This document shows positions 31,366 through 41,068 of a stretch of DNA of 64,000 nucleotides, in pieces; position 1 is the stretch's first letter; each line of letters begins with the position of its first letter. The notes under the pieces are model-generated. The model was not told the DNA's origin, did no database searches, and saw only the letters and a list, made by a program, of their open reading frames with translations. A program made the translations under genes and the position numbers. This stretch comes from Arthrobacter sp. P2b (GTDB lineage Bacteria; Actinomycetota; Actinomycetes; Actinomycetales; Micrococcaceae): positions 62,001 through 126,000 of the forward strand of contig NZ_FVZL01000008.1 of NCBI RefSeq assembly GCF_900168295.1, read 5' to 3'.

Positions 31366-32918
31366 GGCTGAAGCTGACCCTGCTGCGCAACAGCCTCCGG
31401 CGCAGCCCGTGGCAGCTGGTAGGCATGGCTTTTGCGGGACTCTATGCGCTGGGCATTATCGCAACGCTGGTGGTGGCCCTGGTCCTGCTGCGCACGGCCG
31501 ACCCCGAACTCGCACAGACCGCCGTGGTGCTCGGCGGGTCCGCCGCTGTCCTTGGCTGGGGAATCATCCCGGTGGTGGCTTCCGCCACCGACATGACCCT
31601 TGACCCGGCCCGCTTCACCACCTTCGCCATACCCATGAAGCAGATGCTGGCGGGGCTTGCCCTTGGCGGGCTGATCGGCATTCCGGGTTTGGCCACGGCA
31701 CTGGTGGCCCTGTCCACGGTGGTGACCTGGTTCCGGGGTGTGCTGCCCGCCCTCGCCGCCCTGCTGGGAGCTGCGCTTGGCGTCCTCACCTGCGTTGTGC
31801 TCGCTAAAGTGGTGACCACGGCCACCGCCAGCCTTGCCGCCTCCCGGCGCTTCAAGGATGTCAGTGCCATCGCGTTTATGGTGCCGCTGGTTCTGATGGG
31901 GCCGATCGTGGCCGGAGTAGGCCAGGGAATTTCGGCGTCCACAGGTTTCCTGCCGGATTTCGCACGGACATTGTCCTGGACTCCGCTGGGCGCGCCGTGG
32001 TCCCTGGCCGGTGATGTCCATGCCGGCCAGTTTGGTCCGGCGGCGCTGAAGCTCCTGGTCTCCGTTGCCGCGCTCGCTGCCCTGGCATGGTGCTGGAAGC
32101 TCCTGCTGGAACGTGCCCTCGTCACGCCGCCCTCTGCCGGCAGCGGCAAGCGCAAGGGCGGCAAACTGGGGCTCCTGGGACTCCTGCCGGCGGTACCGGC
32201 CGGCGCGGTGATGGCACGGTCGCTGACCTACTGGTTCCGGGACCCGCGCTACTCCGGGTCCCTGGTGGTCATCCCGCTGCTGCCCGTGGTGCTGGGATTC
32301 CAGGGGGCCCAGACGGGTGACTTCTCCAGCCTTGCTGTCCTTGCCCCCCTGTCCGCCTTCATCCTTGCCTGGTCCATCTCTGCCGACGTCTCCTATGACA
32401 ACACCGCCTTCGCCCTGCATGTGGCAACGGGCGTCCGGGGAGTGGCGGACCGGCTGGGCCGTGCACTGGCCTGCCTGGCGTTCGCCCTCCCGGTGGTGCT
32501 TGTGTTCGCCGTGGGCCATTCGGCATTCACCGGCGGCTGGTCCGGGCTGCCGGGCCAGCTCGGGCTGAGCCTGGGGATCCTTTTCACGGGCCTGGGGCTG
32601 GCCTCCGTCGTGTCGGCGCGCTATACCGTGGCCGTTCCGCTGCCAGGGGACAGCCCCTTCAAGAAGCCGCCCGGCAACGTGGGGCAGACACTGGCTGTGC
32701 AGTTCGGCGGAATGCTGGTCCTGCTGGTCCTGGTATTGCCCGAGGCCGCACTGCTGATCGCACAGCTCGTGACGGGAAACAGCGTCTTCGGCTGGATCAA
32801 CCTCGCGGTGGGAACCGTCCTGGGCCTTGTCCTGTTTGTGGTGGGCGTGCGGCTGGGCGGAAAATGGCTTGACGCGCGCGGCCCGGAGCTTTTGGCCCAG
32901 GTGGCCGTCAACCGCTGA
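31347..32918 (+). CDS. ABC transporter permease
   Basis: 523 residues with about twelve hydrophobic segments and a basic cytoplasmic loop (SGSGKRKGGKLG) in the middle, suggesting a two-halves arrangement. No substrate-specific motif is recognised; it pairs with the overlapping ATPase. Actinobacterial transporters of this layout are annotated as ABC-2 type. ATG start has GGAAGGGCTGGA upstream inside the ATPase gene. Confidence 0.85.
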   Translation: MVAHLLRLKLTLLRNSLRRSPWQLVGMAFAGLYALGIIATLVVALVLLRTADPELAQTAVVLGGSAAVLGWGIIPVVASATDMTLDPARFTTFAIPMKQMLAGLALGGLIGIPGLATALVALSTVVTWFRGVLPALAALLGAALGVLTCVVLAKVVTTATASLAASRRFKDVSAIAFMVPLVLMGPIVAGVGQGISASTGFLPDFARTLSWTPLGAPWSLAGDVHAGQFGPAALKLLVSVAALAALAWCWKLLLERALVTPPSAGSGKRKGGKLGLLGLLPAVPAGAVMARSLTYWFRDPRYSGSLVVIPLLPVVLGFQGAQTGDFSSLAVLAPLSAFILAWSISADVSYDNTAFALHVATGVRGVADRLGRALACLAFALPVVLVFAVGHSAFTGGWSGLPGQLGLSLGILFTGLGLASVVSARYTVAVPLPGDSPFKKPPGNVGQTLAVQFGGMLVLLVLVLPEAALLIAQLVTGNSVFGWINLAVGTVLGLVLFVVGVRLGGKWLDARGPELLAQVAVNR

Positions 32919-32949
32919 CGTAAACCGGCACGGCAGGGGAGGAAACAGC

Positions 32950-33729
32950 ATGGAAATCGTCATCCTGGGCAGCAGCAAGCAGATTGGAAAGCTGGCGGCG
33001 GACGCCATCGAGGACCTGGTCCGGCATAAGCCCAACGCCGTGCTGGGCCTCGCCACGGGTTCCTCGCCGCTGCCGGTCTACGACGAGCTGGCCGACCGGC
33101 ACGAGGGCGGCCTGGACTTCAGCCAGGCCTCCGCGTTCACCCTCGACGAATACGTGGGCCTGCCCGCCGGTCACCCCGAGTCCTACCGGGAGGTGATCCG
33201 GCGCGAATTCACCAACCGGGTCAACATCGCTCCGGAGAACGTCCACGGACCTGACGGTACGGCGCAGGACATCCCCGCCGCGTGCCAGGCCTATGAGGAA
33301 GCCATCGCGGCCGCCGGCGGCGTTGACCTGCAGCTCCTGGGCGTGGGTACCGACGGCCACCTCGCCTTCAACGAGCCCGGGTCCTCCTTTGCCTCCCGCA
33401 CCCGGATCAAGAGCCTGATCGAACAGACACGCCGTGACAACGCCCGGTTCTTCAACAGCCTGGCCGAGGTCCCGCACCATGTCCTCACGCAGGGGCTGGG
33501 AACCATTATGGAGGCACGGCATGTGATCCTGCTCGCCACCGGCGCGCAGAAGGCCCAGGCCGTGCGCGACTTCGTGGAGGGCCCGGTCTCGGCCATATGC
33601 CCGGCATCGGTGCTGCAGTTCCATCCCCACGCCACCGTCCTGCTGGACGAAGCAGCGGCCTCCGCGCTGAAGCTTGCCGATTTTTACCGGCACACCTATG
33701 ACAACAAGCCCGCCTGGCAAGGCCTGTAG
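32950..33729 (+). CDS. nagB: glucosamine-6-phosphate deaminase
   Basis: Converts glucosamine-6-P to fructose-6-P and ammonia, feeding amino sugars into glycolysis. 259 residues with GLATGSSPLPVYDEL, TLDEYVGLP (catalytic Asp), and GVGTDGHLAFNEPGSSF with the catalytic His. The first residues MEIVILGSSKQIG also match. GGGGAGGAAACAGC precedes the ATG, a good ribosome site. No nagA or PTS gene is nearby. Confidence 0.95.
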   Translation: MEIVILGSSKQIGKLAADAIEDLVRHKPNAVLGLATGSSPLPVYDELADRHEGGLDFSQASAFTLDEYVGLPAGHPESYREVIRREFTNRVNIAPENVHGPDGTAQDIPAACQAYEEAIAAAGGVDLQLLGVGTDGHLAFNEPGSSFASRTRIKSLIEQTRRDNARFFNSLAEVPHHVLTQGLGTIMEARHVILLATGAQKAQAVRDFVEGPVSAICPASVLQFHPHATVLLDEAAASALKLADFYRHTYDNKPAWQGL

Positions 33730-33833
33730 CGCCCCGGATTCCTGCCTGCAGCAGGGCTGCAACGCACGACGGCGGGAGGTTCGGGACGGCGCCACGGCGG
33801 CGCCGCCGTCGAACGCCTGTTCCCCGGAACGGC

Positions 33834-33839
33834 TAAGAT
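33834..33839 (+). promoter_or_regulatory. -10 box TAAGAT
   Basis: Seven bases before the ATG at 33847; heads the DUF3039-helicase pair. Confidence 0.6.
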
Positions 33840-33846
33840 GGTAGGC

Positions 33847-34179
33847 ATGACTAGCATGACGGACCCTCTCGAAAACGACCCGATGCGCGAGCTTTCCGGG
33901 GCTGGAACGTCCACAGCCACCATCGAGCGCGAGGAACTGCGCCAGGAGGTGGAGCCGGGCGACCGGGAGCGCTTTGCGCATTATGTGCGCAAGGAAAAGA
34001 TCATGGAGTCCGCGCTGACCGGTGAACCCGTCATCGCCCTGTGCGGCAAGGTCTGGACGCCGGGCCGGGATCCGAAGAAGTTCCCGGTGTGCCCGATGTG
34101 CAAAGAGGTCTACGACGGCCTCCGCCCGGGCAACGACGGCGGCAAGGGTCCCGGAGGGGACTCAGGCAACAACAAGTAG
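33847..34179 (+). CDS. DUF3039 protein
   Basis: 110 residues. The conserved part runs from EPGDRERFAHYVRKEKIMESALTG to the CGKVW...CPMCKEVYDGL region, whose Cys-X(n)-Cys-X2-Cys pattern suggests metal binding. The tail is Gly/Asn-rich. Function unknown. Of three in-frame ATGs, the second is best placed for the -10 box. Its TAG overlaps the helicase GTG, a conserved pairing in actinobacteria. Confidence 0.8.
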   Translation: MTSMTDPLENDPMRELSGAGTSTATIEREELRQEVEPGDRERFAHYVRKEKIMESALTGEPVIALCGKVWTPGRDPKKFPVCPMCKEVYDGLRPGNDGGKGPGGDSGNNK

Positions 34180-35963
34180 TGACGGAAACACTCTTTGGCG
34201 GCCCCACCCTGCCTCCGGCTTATCCGGAACGTGCAGCCTGGGGAACCGCCCCGAAACTCCGTGCCTGGCAGCAGGAAGCACTCGACCTCTACCTGCGGAA
34301 CAACCCCCGGGATTTCCTGGCGGTAGCCACCCCCGGCGCCGGTAAGACCACCTTCGCACTGCGGGTGGCGTCCACGCTCATCGAGTCCGGCGCCGTCAAC
34401 AGGGTGACCATCGTGGCGCCCACGGACCACCTCAAGAGGCAGTGGGCGGACGCGGCGGCCCGGGTGGGCATCGCCATCGACCCCAACTTCAAGAACTCCG
34501 ACGGCCAGCACGGCCGCGGCTTCATCGGGGTTGCCGTTACGTACGCCCAGGTGGCCAGCAAGCCCCTGCTGCACCGGGCCAAGACCGAAGCTGCACGCAC
34601 CCTGGTGATCCTGGACGAGATCCACCACGGCGGTGAGGCACTGTCCTGGGGCGACGGCCTGCGCGAGGCCTTCGACCCTGCGGTGCGCCGGCTGTCCCTG
34701 ACGGGTACCCCGTTCCGTTCGGACACCTCGCCCATCCCCTTCGTGGAATACGCCGAGGACCGGGATGGCATCCGCCGCTCAAAGGCTGACTACACGTACG
34801 GCTACGGGAACGCGCTGCGGGACCACGTGGTCCGGCCCGTGATGTTCATGGCCTACTCCGGACAGATGCGCTGGCGCACCAGCGCCGGCGAGGAGATGGC
34901 AGCGTCGCTGGGCGAGGCCGCGGTGACCAAGGACATCACCTCCCACGCGTGGCGGACGGCATTGAACCCTGCCGGCGAGTGGATTCCGGCCGTCCTGGCC
35001 GGGGCCGACAAGCGCCTCAGTGAGGTGCGCCGCACCGTTCCCGACGCCGGTGGCCTGGTCATTGCCACGGACCACGAGGATGCGCGTGCCTACGCAGGGC
35101 AGCTGAAGAAGATCACGGGCCAGTCGCCCACGGTGATCCTCTCCGATGACGCCAAGGCCTCGAGCAAGATCGAGGAGTTCTCGGCGGGGGAAACACGCTG
35201 GATGGTGGCCGTCCGCATGGTGTCCGAAGGCGTGGACGTCCCGCGGCTGTCCGTCGGGGTCTATGCCACCTCGACGTCCACGCCGCTGTTCTTCGCCCAG
35301 GCCGTGGGCCGCTTCGTGCGTGCCCGCAAAAGGGGCGAGACGGCGTCGGTCTTCCTGCCGTCCGTCCCGCAGCTGATGGCGCTGGCCAACTCCATGGAAG
35401 CGGAGCGGGACCATGCCCTGGACCGCCCCGAGAAGGAGGACGGCGACGGCCTGTTCAACCCGGAAGACTCGCTGATGGCGGAGGCCAACCGCGAGGACAA
35501 GGCCTCCGACAGCCTCACCAAGGGCAAGTTCGAGGCCCTGGACTCGCAGGCGTCGTTTGACCGGGTGCTTTTCGACGGCGGCGAGTTCGGCACCGGCGGC
35601 GAGGTGGGGTCCGACGACGAGATGGACTTCCTGGGTATCCCCGGCCTGCTCGATGCAGAGCAGGTGGGCACGCTCCTGCGCCAGCGGCAGCACGAGCAGC
35701 TGAACCGGAAGAACCGGAAGGCGCCCGCCGCGGCCGCGGAAAGCCAGGCCCCGGCTGTCCCCGATCACCGGATGCTGATGGACCTGCGGAACGAGCTGGC
35801 CAAGAACGTGGCAGCCTGGTCCGCCCGGACCGGTACGCCGCACGGCGTGGTCCATACCAAACTGCGCACCGTGTGCGGCGGTCCGCCCGTGGCGCAGGCC
35901 AACGAGGAGCAGCTGCAGTCGCGTTTGCGGAAGCTCCAGGACTGGTTCATCGGCCGGAAATAG
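34179..35963 (+). CDS. superfamily 2 DEAD/DEAH-box helicase
   Basis: 594 residues. Motif I ATPGAGKTT with Lys56, motif II DEIHH, motif III SLTGTPFRSD, and motif VI AVGRFVRARKRGE define an SF2 helicase related to the XPB/RecG-like and type III restriction helicases. A C-terminal region of about 200 residues has no recognised domain. GTG start overlaps the DUF3039 stop (TAGTG), a better choice than the long upstream open frame. Substrate unknown; a DNA repair role is guessed. Confidence 0.9.
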   Translation: MTETLFGGPTLPPAYPERAAWGTAPKLRAWQQEALDLYLRNNPRDFLAVATPGAGKTTFALRVASTLIESGAVNRVTIVAPTDHLKRQWADAAARVGIAIDPNFKNSDGQHGRGFIGVAVTYAQVASKPLLHRAKTEAARTLVILDEIHHGGEALSWGDGLREAFDPAVRRLSLTGTPFRSDTSPIPFVEYAEDRDGIRRSKADYTYGYGNALRDHVVRPVMFMAYSGQMRWRTSAGEEMAASLGEAAVTKDITSHAWRTALNPAGEWIPAVLAGADKRLSEVRRTVPDAGGLVIATDHEDARAYAGQLKKITGQSPTVILSDDAKASSKIEEFSAGETRWMVAVRMVSEGVDVPRLSVGVYATSTSTPLFFAQAVGRFVRARKRGETASVFLPSVPQLMALANSMEAERDHALDRPEKEDGDGLFNPEDSLMAEANREDKASDSLTKGKFEALDSQASFDRVLFDGGEFGTGGEVGSDDEMDFLGIPGLLDAEQVGTLLRQRQHEQLNRKNRKAPAAAAESQAPAVPDHRMLMDLRNELAKNVAAWSARTGTPHGVVHTKLRTVCGGPPVAQANEEQLQSRLRKLQDWFIGRK

Positions 35964-35973
35964 CGGTGATGCA

Positions 35974-36014
35974 ATAGCGGTGGCCCGGGTGCTGAGCACC
36001 CGGGCCACCGCTAT
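35974..36014. terminator. bidirectional terminator
   Basis: An 18-bp perfect stem (35974-35991 with 35997-36014) and loop CTGAG lies between the helicase and pncA, which converge. Flanking TGCAATA / TATTGCA can lengthen the stem. Confidence 0.87.
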
Positions 36015-36051
36015 GTCCTGCTTATTGCACTTGGCTGTCGGGAGGCCGGCG

Positions 36052-36690
36052 TCAGGCGACGTCCACGCCGCCAAGCTCCATCTCCGCCACGGCCTCCTCG
36101 AGGTCCCCGGCTATTCCCGCAGTCAGGGAACGGATCACGGTGACTGCATAGCCGGCCTGGACGGCGTCGAGGGACGTGGCCATCACGCAGTAGTCGGTGG
36201 CGATGCCCACCACCACAACGTCCTCCACGTCATGGCTCTGCAGCCAGTCGTCCAGGCCGATGGCGTCCTCGTCGGGAGCGAACCTGTCCACATCGTCGCC
36301 GCCGGGCAGGGCGCCGGGCTGGCGCTCTCCGGTGGGCACGGCGTCCTCGGGAGCCAGGAGCCCCTCGAAGCCGGAATACGCTGCGGCATACTGGCCCTTT
36401 TGAAAGTACGCCTGGATGTATTCCGTATCCAGATCCGGATGGAGCTCGGCGCCGCGGGTGCCGGCCACGCAGTGCGGCGGCCAGCTGTCCTTGAAATCAG
36501 GGTTCTCCGAGAAGTGGTCGCCGGGATCGATGTGCCAGTCCTGGGTGGCCACGATGTGGTCGAACTCGTTGTGGTGGGCGTCCACATAGTCGCTGATGGC
36601 GCCGGCTACCGCTGCACCGCCCTCGACGGCGAGCGAGCCTCCCTCGCAGAAATCGTTCTGGACATCGACGATGATCAGCGCACGCGACAT
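36052..36690 (-). CDS. pncA: nicotinamidase
   Basis: Isochorismatase-fold hydrolase, nicotinamide to nicotinate. 212 residues with the catalytic Asp in DVQNDFCEGGSL, the metal ligands in TQDWHIDPGDHF, the lysine in FQKGQ, and the catalytic Cys in GIATDYCVMATSLDA. Its ATG overlaps the pncB stop (TGATG), so both salvage enzymes come from one message. An intact PncA would confer pyrazinamide activation. Confidence 0.95.
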   Translation of the reverse strand: MSRALIIVDVQNDFCEGGSLAVEGGAAVAGAISDYVDAHHNEFDHIVATQDWHIDPGDHFSENPDFKDSWPPHCVAGTRGAELHPDLDTEYIQAYFQKGQYAAAYSGFEGLLAPEDAVPTGERQPGALPGGDDVDRFAPDEDAIGLDDWLQSHDVEDVVVVGIATDYCVMATSLDAVQAGYAVTVIRSLTAGIAGDLEEAVAEMELGGVDVA

Positions 36691-38018
36691 CAGTTCTCCT
36701 CGTAGATGGTGGGGATGGCAGCCTCGCCGCGCTGCAGGCGGTTAACCACCGGCGGCAGTTCGGCCATCGAATCAGCGTGGCGCCGGCGCGCACGGAGTAC
36801 GCCTTCGTGTCCGGTCCATCCCGGCAGCAGCTCGCCGTTTTTCATGAACTGCTGCAGCAGCGACCGGTCATTGCCGTCATCCTCCGGGCGGCGGCCGACG
36901 CCCACGATCTCGGCGGTGGCAATGCCCCGTTCGTCCAGCTTGCGCAGCGCGTACTTGCGCCCGCCCACGCTGGCCTTGTTCTTGGCGGCCTTGGCGACGG
37001 AGACGAAGTCCCCGTCATCGTCGGTGCGGCTGACCAGCTTGTAGACCATGCTCGCGGTGGGCGCGCCGGAACCGGTCACCAGGGACGTGCCCACACCGTA
37101 GGAATCCACCGGGGCGGACTGCAGGGCGGCGATCGCATATTCATCGAGGTCGGAGGTGACCACGATCTTGGTGTTCTCGTTGCCGAGGTCGTCCAGGAGC
37201 CGGCGCACCCACTGGGCCTGGTCCACCAGGTCGCCGGAATCCAGCCGTACGGCGCCCAGCCGGGAACCTGCCAGGTCCACGGCCGTACGGACGGCCGTTT
37301 CGACGTCGTACGTGTCCACCAGGAGGGACGTGCCCTCGCCGAGCGCGGCAAGCTGTGCCTCGAAGGCGTCCCGTTCGGTGTCGTGCAGGAGGGTGAAGGA
37401 GTGGGCTGCGGTGCCTACAGTCTTGATGCCGTAGCGGATACCGGCTTCCAGGTTGGAGGTGCTGTCGAATCCGGCGATGACGGCGGCGCGCGCGGCGGAC
37501 GCAGCCGCTTCCTCATGGGTGCGCCGGGAACCCATCTCGATGCACGGCCGGCCGTGCGCTGCGCTGACCATGCGGGAGGCGGCGGAAGCGATGGCGCTGT
37601 CGTGATTAAGGACGGACAGGAGATAGGTCTCCAGCATGCAGGCCTCGGCGAACGTTGCCTCGACGATCAGGATGGGGGAGTTGGGAAAGTACGCTTCGCC
37701 CTCGGCGTAGCCCCAGATGTCGCCGGAGAAACGGTAGGACGCCAGGTACTCCAGTGTCTGGCGGTTCACCACGTTGGTGCGCTCCAGGAACTCCAGCTCG
37801 GCCTCACCGAAGCGGAAGTTGGCGATGCCTTCCAGGAGCCGGCCCGTCCCGGCCACGATGCCGTAGCGCCGGCCGTCGGGGAGCCGGCGGGCGAACGCCT
37901 CAAATACCGATTTGCGGTGCGCGGCGCCCGAATGGAGTGATGCCTGCAGCATGGTCAGCTCGTAGTGGTCAGTGTAAAAGGACGTGCGGGGATGGTCCCA
38001 GCCGGCAGAGGTACTCAC
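36690..38018 (-). CDS. pncB: nicotinate phosphoribosyltransferase
   Basis: Makes nicotinate mononucleotide from nicotinate and PRPP, entering the NAD pathway downstream of NadC. 442 residues. N-terminal FYTDHYELTMLQASLHSG, central MGSRRTHEEAAASAAR and GVGTSLVTGSGAPTASMVYKL are family hallmarks. GTG at 38018 is chosen because a TAGAGT box lies seven bases upstream; an open frame continues 30 codons beyond into a repeat. Forms an operon with pncA. Confidence 0.94.
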   Translation of the reverse strand: MSTSAGWDHPRTSFYTDHYELTMLQASLHSGAAHRKSVFEAFARRLPDGRRYGIVAGTGRLLEGIANFRFGEAELEFLERTNVVNRQTLEYLASYRFSGDIWGYAEGEAYFPNSPILIVEATFAEACMLETYLLSVLNHDSAIASAASRMVSAAHGRPCIEMGSRRTHEEAAASAARAAVIAGFDSTSNLEAGIRYGIKTVGTAAHSFTLLHDTERDAFEAQLAALGEGTSLLVDTYDVETAVRTAVDLAGSRLGAVRLDSGDLVDQAQWVRRLLDDLGNENTKIVVTSDLDEYAIAALQSAPVDSYGVGTSLVTGSGAPTASMVYKLVSRTDDDGDFVSVAKAAKNKASVGGRKYALRKLDERGIATAEIVGVGRRPEDDGNDRSLLQQFMKNGELLPGWTGHEGVLRARRRHADSMAELPPVVNRLQRGEAAIPTIYEEN

Positions 38019-38025
38019 GAAATTC

Positions 38026-38031
38026 ACTCTA
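38026..38031 (-). promoter_or_regulatory. -10 box TAGAGT for pncB
   Basis: Seven bases before the pncB GTG. I saw no NrtR-like palindrome here. Confidence 0.6.
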
Positions 38032-38050
38032 GTCCCCACCGGCTCCCACG

Positions 38051-38093
38051 TCTCGTTCGCTTCGCCGCGGGGCCCTCGCCGTCGTGGGCCCAC
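38051..38093 (+). repeat. dispersed GC-rich repeat, copy 1
   Basis: Contains CTCGTTCGCTTCGCCG and ends CGTCGTGGGCCCAC. It aligns over about 42 bases with copy 2 at 55410-55460, sharing CTCG, CGCTTCG, CCCT and the terminal GTGGGCCCA. It lies between the divergent pncB and clpS promoters. Confidence 0.5.
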
Positions 38094-38117
38094 CCGGCGT
38101 GTGCCCATCCTCCCCCT

Positions 38118-38123
38118 TAGAAT
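38118..38123 (+). promoter_or_regulatory. -10 box TAGAAT for clpS
   Basis: Six bases before the ATG at 38130. Confidence 0.6.
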
Positions 38124-38129
38124 GGACAG

Positions 38130-38513
38130 ATGACCTTAAGCGTTGCGCTCGGCCCTGATACGCAGGAGGGCACCCGGACCGGAACAGCGGAATCCACAGA
38201 TTCCCTGACCGCACCGGACATCCCCTGGAACCTGGTGATCTGGAACGATCCCGTCAACCTCATGAGCTACGTCAGCTACGTGTTCCAAAGCTACTTCGGC
38301 TACTCCGAGAGCAAAGCGAACAAGCTCATGATGGAGGTCCACAAGAAGGGCCGTTCGATCGTGACCCACGGCAGCAAGGAACAGGTGGAACGGCACGCCG
38401 TAGCCATGCACGGCTTCGGGCTGTGGGCCACCGTGGAAAAAGCCAGCGGCGGTCCCGGCGGCAACTCAGGGAAGTCCGGCGGACCGGGCCAGGGCAAGGG
38501 GAAACGTGGCTAA
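38130..38513 (+). CDS. clpS: ATP-dependent Clp protease adaptor ClpS
   Basis: Adaptor that delivers N-degron substrates to ClpA/ClpC. The fold spans about residues 30-108 with WNLVIWNDPVNLMSYVSYVF (substrate pocket) and LMMEVHKKGRSIVTHGSKEQVERHAVAMHGFGLWATVEK. A Gly/Lys-rich tail of about 18 residues follows. Its last codons overlap DUF2017 by eight bases, a conserved actinobacterial arrangement. Confidence 0.95.
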   Translation: MTLSVALGPDTQEGTRTGTAESTDSLTAPDIPWNLVIWNDPVNLMSYVSYVFQSYFGYSESKANKLMMEVHKKGRSIVTHGSKEQVERHAVAMHGFGLWATVEKASGGPGGNSGKSGGPGQGKGKRG

Positions 38514-39072
38514 GGCATTCAAGAACGGGCTGAAAGGCATCACGGGCTACCTCGAACCGGCTGAGCGGGAGCTGCTGCGGAGCCTGATCGATGACGTCAT
38601 TTCCATGCTGCAGCCGGAGGACCGTACCGGCCAGGATCCCCTGGCTGCGCTCATTGGCCTGGACATGGACGTGGCTGAGCCGTCCGACCGTGCGGTCAAG
38701 CGCCTCCTGCCCAACGTTGTGAAGGACGACGGCGCCGCGTCCCTTGAGTTCCGCCAGCTCACCGAGCGGTCCCTGCGCGAGACGAAGATCGGGGCCCTGC
38801 GGGCAGCCGCGCTGGATCTGGACAAAGAGGAGATCGTGCTGACGCCTGAGGGGGCCAAGCACTGGTCCATGGCGCTGAACGACGTCCGGCTGGTGCTTGC
38901 AGAACGCCTGGACATCCGGGATGAGGAGGACGCCGAGCACGTCCACCTGATGCAGGACTGGTCCCAGGCCGAGGACGTGGAAAGCTACCTGGCCCTGGTC
39001 TACAACTTCGCCACCTGGCTGCAGGAATCGCTGGTCCAGGCCATGCTGCAGTCGCTGGAAAGCCGCCGTTGA
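38506..39072 (+). CDS. DUF2017 protein
   Basis: 188 residues, soluble, mostly helical and acidic. Conserved stretches include GYLEPAERELLRSLIDDV near the N-terminus, LTERSLRETKIGALRAAALDL and LVYNFATWLQESLVQAML. Function unknown, but constant association with clpS suggests a link to proteolysis. GTG start with AGGGGAAAC upstream inside clpS. Confidence 0.85.
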   Translation: MAKAFKNGLKGITGYLEPAERELLRSLIDDVISMLQPEDRTGQDPLAALIGLDMDVAEPSDRAVKRLLPNVVKDDGAASLEFRQLTERSLRETKIGALRAAALDLDKEEIVLTPEGAKHWSMALNDVRLVLAERLDIRDEEDAEHVHLMQDWSQAEDVESYLALVYNFATWLQESLVQAMLQSLESRR

Positions 39073-39177
39073 GGGGTGCCCGCCACCGTCCTTGCCGGCC
39101 CTGTGACAAATTAGACATGAGTCGCGGGCCACAAGATGATGGCTGACGCTTCAGCGAGCACCTATCCTCGAATAATC

Positions 39178-40209
39178 ATGACAACAGCCTCGAGCATGGA
39201 CCCGTCAGCGGCAGCTGAACAGGCCTCCGCAGGCGGCGGCCTCCCGGCCGCCGCCCTGGAAGCACGCCCCATCGGCGTCTTCGATTCCGGTGTAGGGGGC
39301 CTTACCGTGGCCCGCTCCATCATCGACCAGCTCCCCAACGAGTCCATCCTCTATGTGGGGGACACCGCCCACGGGCCCTATGGCCCCCTGCCCATCGCCG
39401 AAGTCCGGGCGAACGCTCTCGGCGTGATGGACGAACTGGTGGACTCCGGCGTCAAGCTGCTGACCATCGCCTGCAACTCGGCGTCGGCCGCTGTGCTCCG
39501 CGACGCCCGCGAACGGTACACGGCCAAGTACGGCATCCCGGTCATCGAAGTCATCCAGCCCGCCGTCCGCCGGGCCGTGGCGGCCACCCGGACGGGACGC
39601 GTGGGGGTGATCGGGACGTCCGCGACCATCGGCTCACGCGCCTACGAGGACACGTTCGCAGCCGCTCCGGACCTCGCCATCACGTCCGTGGCCTGCCCCG
39701 AGTTCGTCAGCTATGTGGAAGCGGGCATCACCACCGGGCCCGCCCTGCTGGCCGTCGCGGAGGAATACCTGGCGCCGCTAAAGGCCGCCGAAGTGGACAC
39801 CGTGGTGCTGGGCTGCACACACTACCCACTGCTGACCGGCGTCATCTCCTACGTCATGGGCGCCGACGTCACCCTGGTGTCCAGCGCCGAGGAAACCGCA
39901 AAGGACGTGTACCGGGCCCTGGCCACCCATGACCTGCAACGGACGGCCGGGACGCCGCCCGAACACCACTTCGTGGCCACCGGCGACGCCGCCCAGTTCG
40001 AGGCCCTGGCCAGGCGGTTCCTGGGCCCCGAGGTGCTGTCCGTCCGCCACGTCGACCATGTGGCAGCGCAGTACCCCACCGGAAGCCTGGCGCGGATCAC
40101 CCCGGAAATGATTGCCGCCGCGCAGGCCGCCCGGAACCGCCCCCGGATCTCCAACTTCGTGGACACCGGCTTCGCGGATGCCGGCCGCTCCGGAGGTTCC
40201 GCCCTGTGA
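39178..40209 (+). CDS. murI: glutamate racemase
   Basis: Supplies D-glutamate for peptidoglycan. 343 residues, with an N-terminal stretch of about 35 residues before [17 protein letters not shown]. Both catalytic cysteines are present in [12 protein letters not shown] and [12 protein letters not shown] chose the ATG at 39178, nine bases after TATCCT (39163-39168); an earlier in-frame ATG at 39136 and a later one at 39196 are possible. The stop overlaps the next gene (GTGA). Confidence 0.93.
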   Translation: MTTASSMDPSAAAEQASAGGGLPAAALEARPIGVFDSGVGGLTVARSIIDQLPNESILYVGDTAHGPYGPLPIAEVRANALGVMDELVDSGVKLLTIACNSASAAVLRDARERYTAKYGIPVIEVIQPAVRRAVAATRTGRVGVIGTSATIGSRAYEDTFAAAPDLAITSVACPEFVSYVEAGITTGPALLAVAEEYLAPLKAAEVDTVVLGCTHYPLLTGVISYVMGADVTLVSSAEETAKDVYRALATHDLQRTAGTPPEHHFVATGDAAQFEALARRFLGPEVLSVRHVDHVAAQYPTGSLARITPEMIAAAQAARNRPRISNFVDTGFADAGRSGGSAL

Positions 40210-41003
40210 AGCTGACCATCGTAGGCTGCACCGGTTCGTTTCCCGGCCCCGGCTCGCCGGCGTCGTGCTACCTGCTGACCGCCACCGACGGCGAACGGAC
40301 CTGGAAGGTTGTCATGGACCTGGGCAGCGGTGCGCTCGGTGCCATCCAGCGCTACACGGACCTTGAGGACATCGACGCGATCTTCCTGACCCACCTCCAC
40401 CCGGACCACTGCATGGACCTTTGCGGCCTGCACGTAGCGGTCCGGTGGAAGCCGGGCGGCTGGGGCCGCGACCGGATCCCCGTTTGGGGGCCGGCGGCCA
40501 CGGCGGACCGGATGGCCACCGCGTACGGCCTGGACCTCGACCCGGGGATGCACGAGGAATTCGACTTCACCAACTGGGCCGAGCGGCAGCCCGTGACCGT
40601 GGGACCGTTCACCGTCACGCCGTTCGCGGTCAACCACCCCATCGAGGAGTGCTACGCACTCCGCGTCGAGGTGGTGGAGCCGGACAAAGACGGCAACCAA
40701 ATCTCCCGCGTCCTGACCTATTCCGGCGACACGGACTCCTGCGCCGGACTCGAGGAAGCGGCCAAGGACGCCGACCTTTTCCTTTGCGAGGCTGCCTTCG
40801 AGGAAGGCCGGGATGACGGCATCAAGGACGTCCACCTGACGGGCAAGCGCGCCGGGGAGGCCGCCGCCGCGGCAGGCGCCAGACGCCTCCTGCTGACCCA
40901 CATTCCCGTGTGGACGTCCCAGACCACCGTGATGGCCGAGGCGCGGCCGGTGTTTGGCGGGGACGTTGCGGTGGCCGTTGCCGGAGTGCATTACACCATC
41001 TAG
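40206..41003 (+). CDS. MBL-fold metallo-hydrolase
   Basis: 265 residues of the RNase Z/phosphodiesterase-like branch. The metal motif HLHPDH is at residues 63-68; further ligands are seen in [25 protein letters not shown] and LLTHIPVW. Conserved between murI and rph in actinobacteria, where it is often called a cyclic-nucleotide-degrading or beta-lactamase-like protein. The exact substrate is not evident. GTG start overlaps the murI stop. Confidence 0.9.
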   Translation: MKLTIVGCTGSFPGPGSPASCYLLTATDGERTWKVVMDLGSGALGAIQRYTDLEDIDAIFLTHLHPDHCMDLCGLHVAVRWKPGGWGRDRIPVWGPAATADRMATAYGLDLDPGMHEEFDFTNWAERQPVTVGPFTVTPFAVNHPIEECYALRVEVVEPDKDGNQISRVLTYSGDTDSCAGLEEAAKDADLFLCEAAFEEGRDDGIKDVHLTGKRAGEAAAAAGARRLLLTHIPVWTSQTTVMAEARPVFGGDVAVAVAGVHYTI

Positions 41004-41056
41004 GTTGTCCGGCGGGGTCCGGGCTCCCGGCAGCGGCCGGCGCCACCTGCAGTGGA

Positions 41057-41062
41057 TAAGCT
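41057..41062 (+). promoter_or_regulatory. -10 box TAAGCT for rph
   Basis: Six bases before the ATG at 41069. Confidence 0.6.
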
Positions 41063-41068
41063 AAAGGC

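Noticed and set aside
31014..33056. 680-codon minus-strand open frame over the ABC exporter and nagB
   Set aside because: Gln/His/Gly-rich shadow crossing three real genes, without a family match.
39163..39168. TATCCT as a leaderless promoter of murI
   Set aside because: Spacing to the ATG is nine bases rather than six or seven, so it was left out of the leaderless set.
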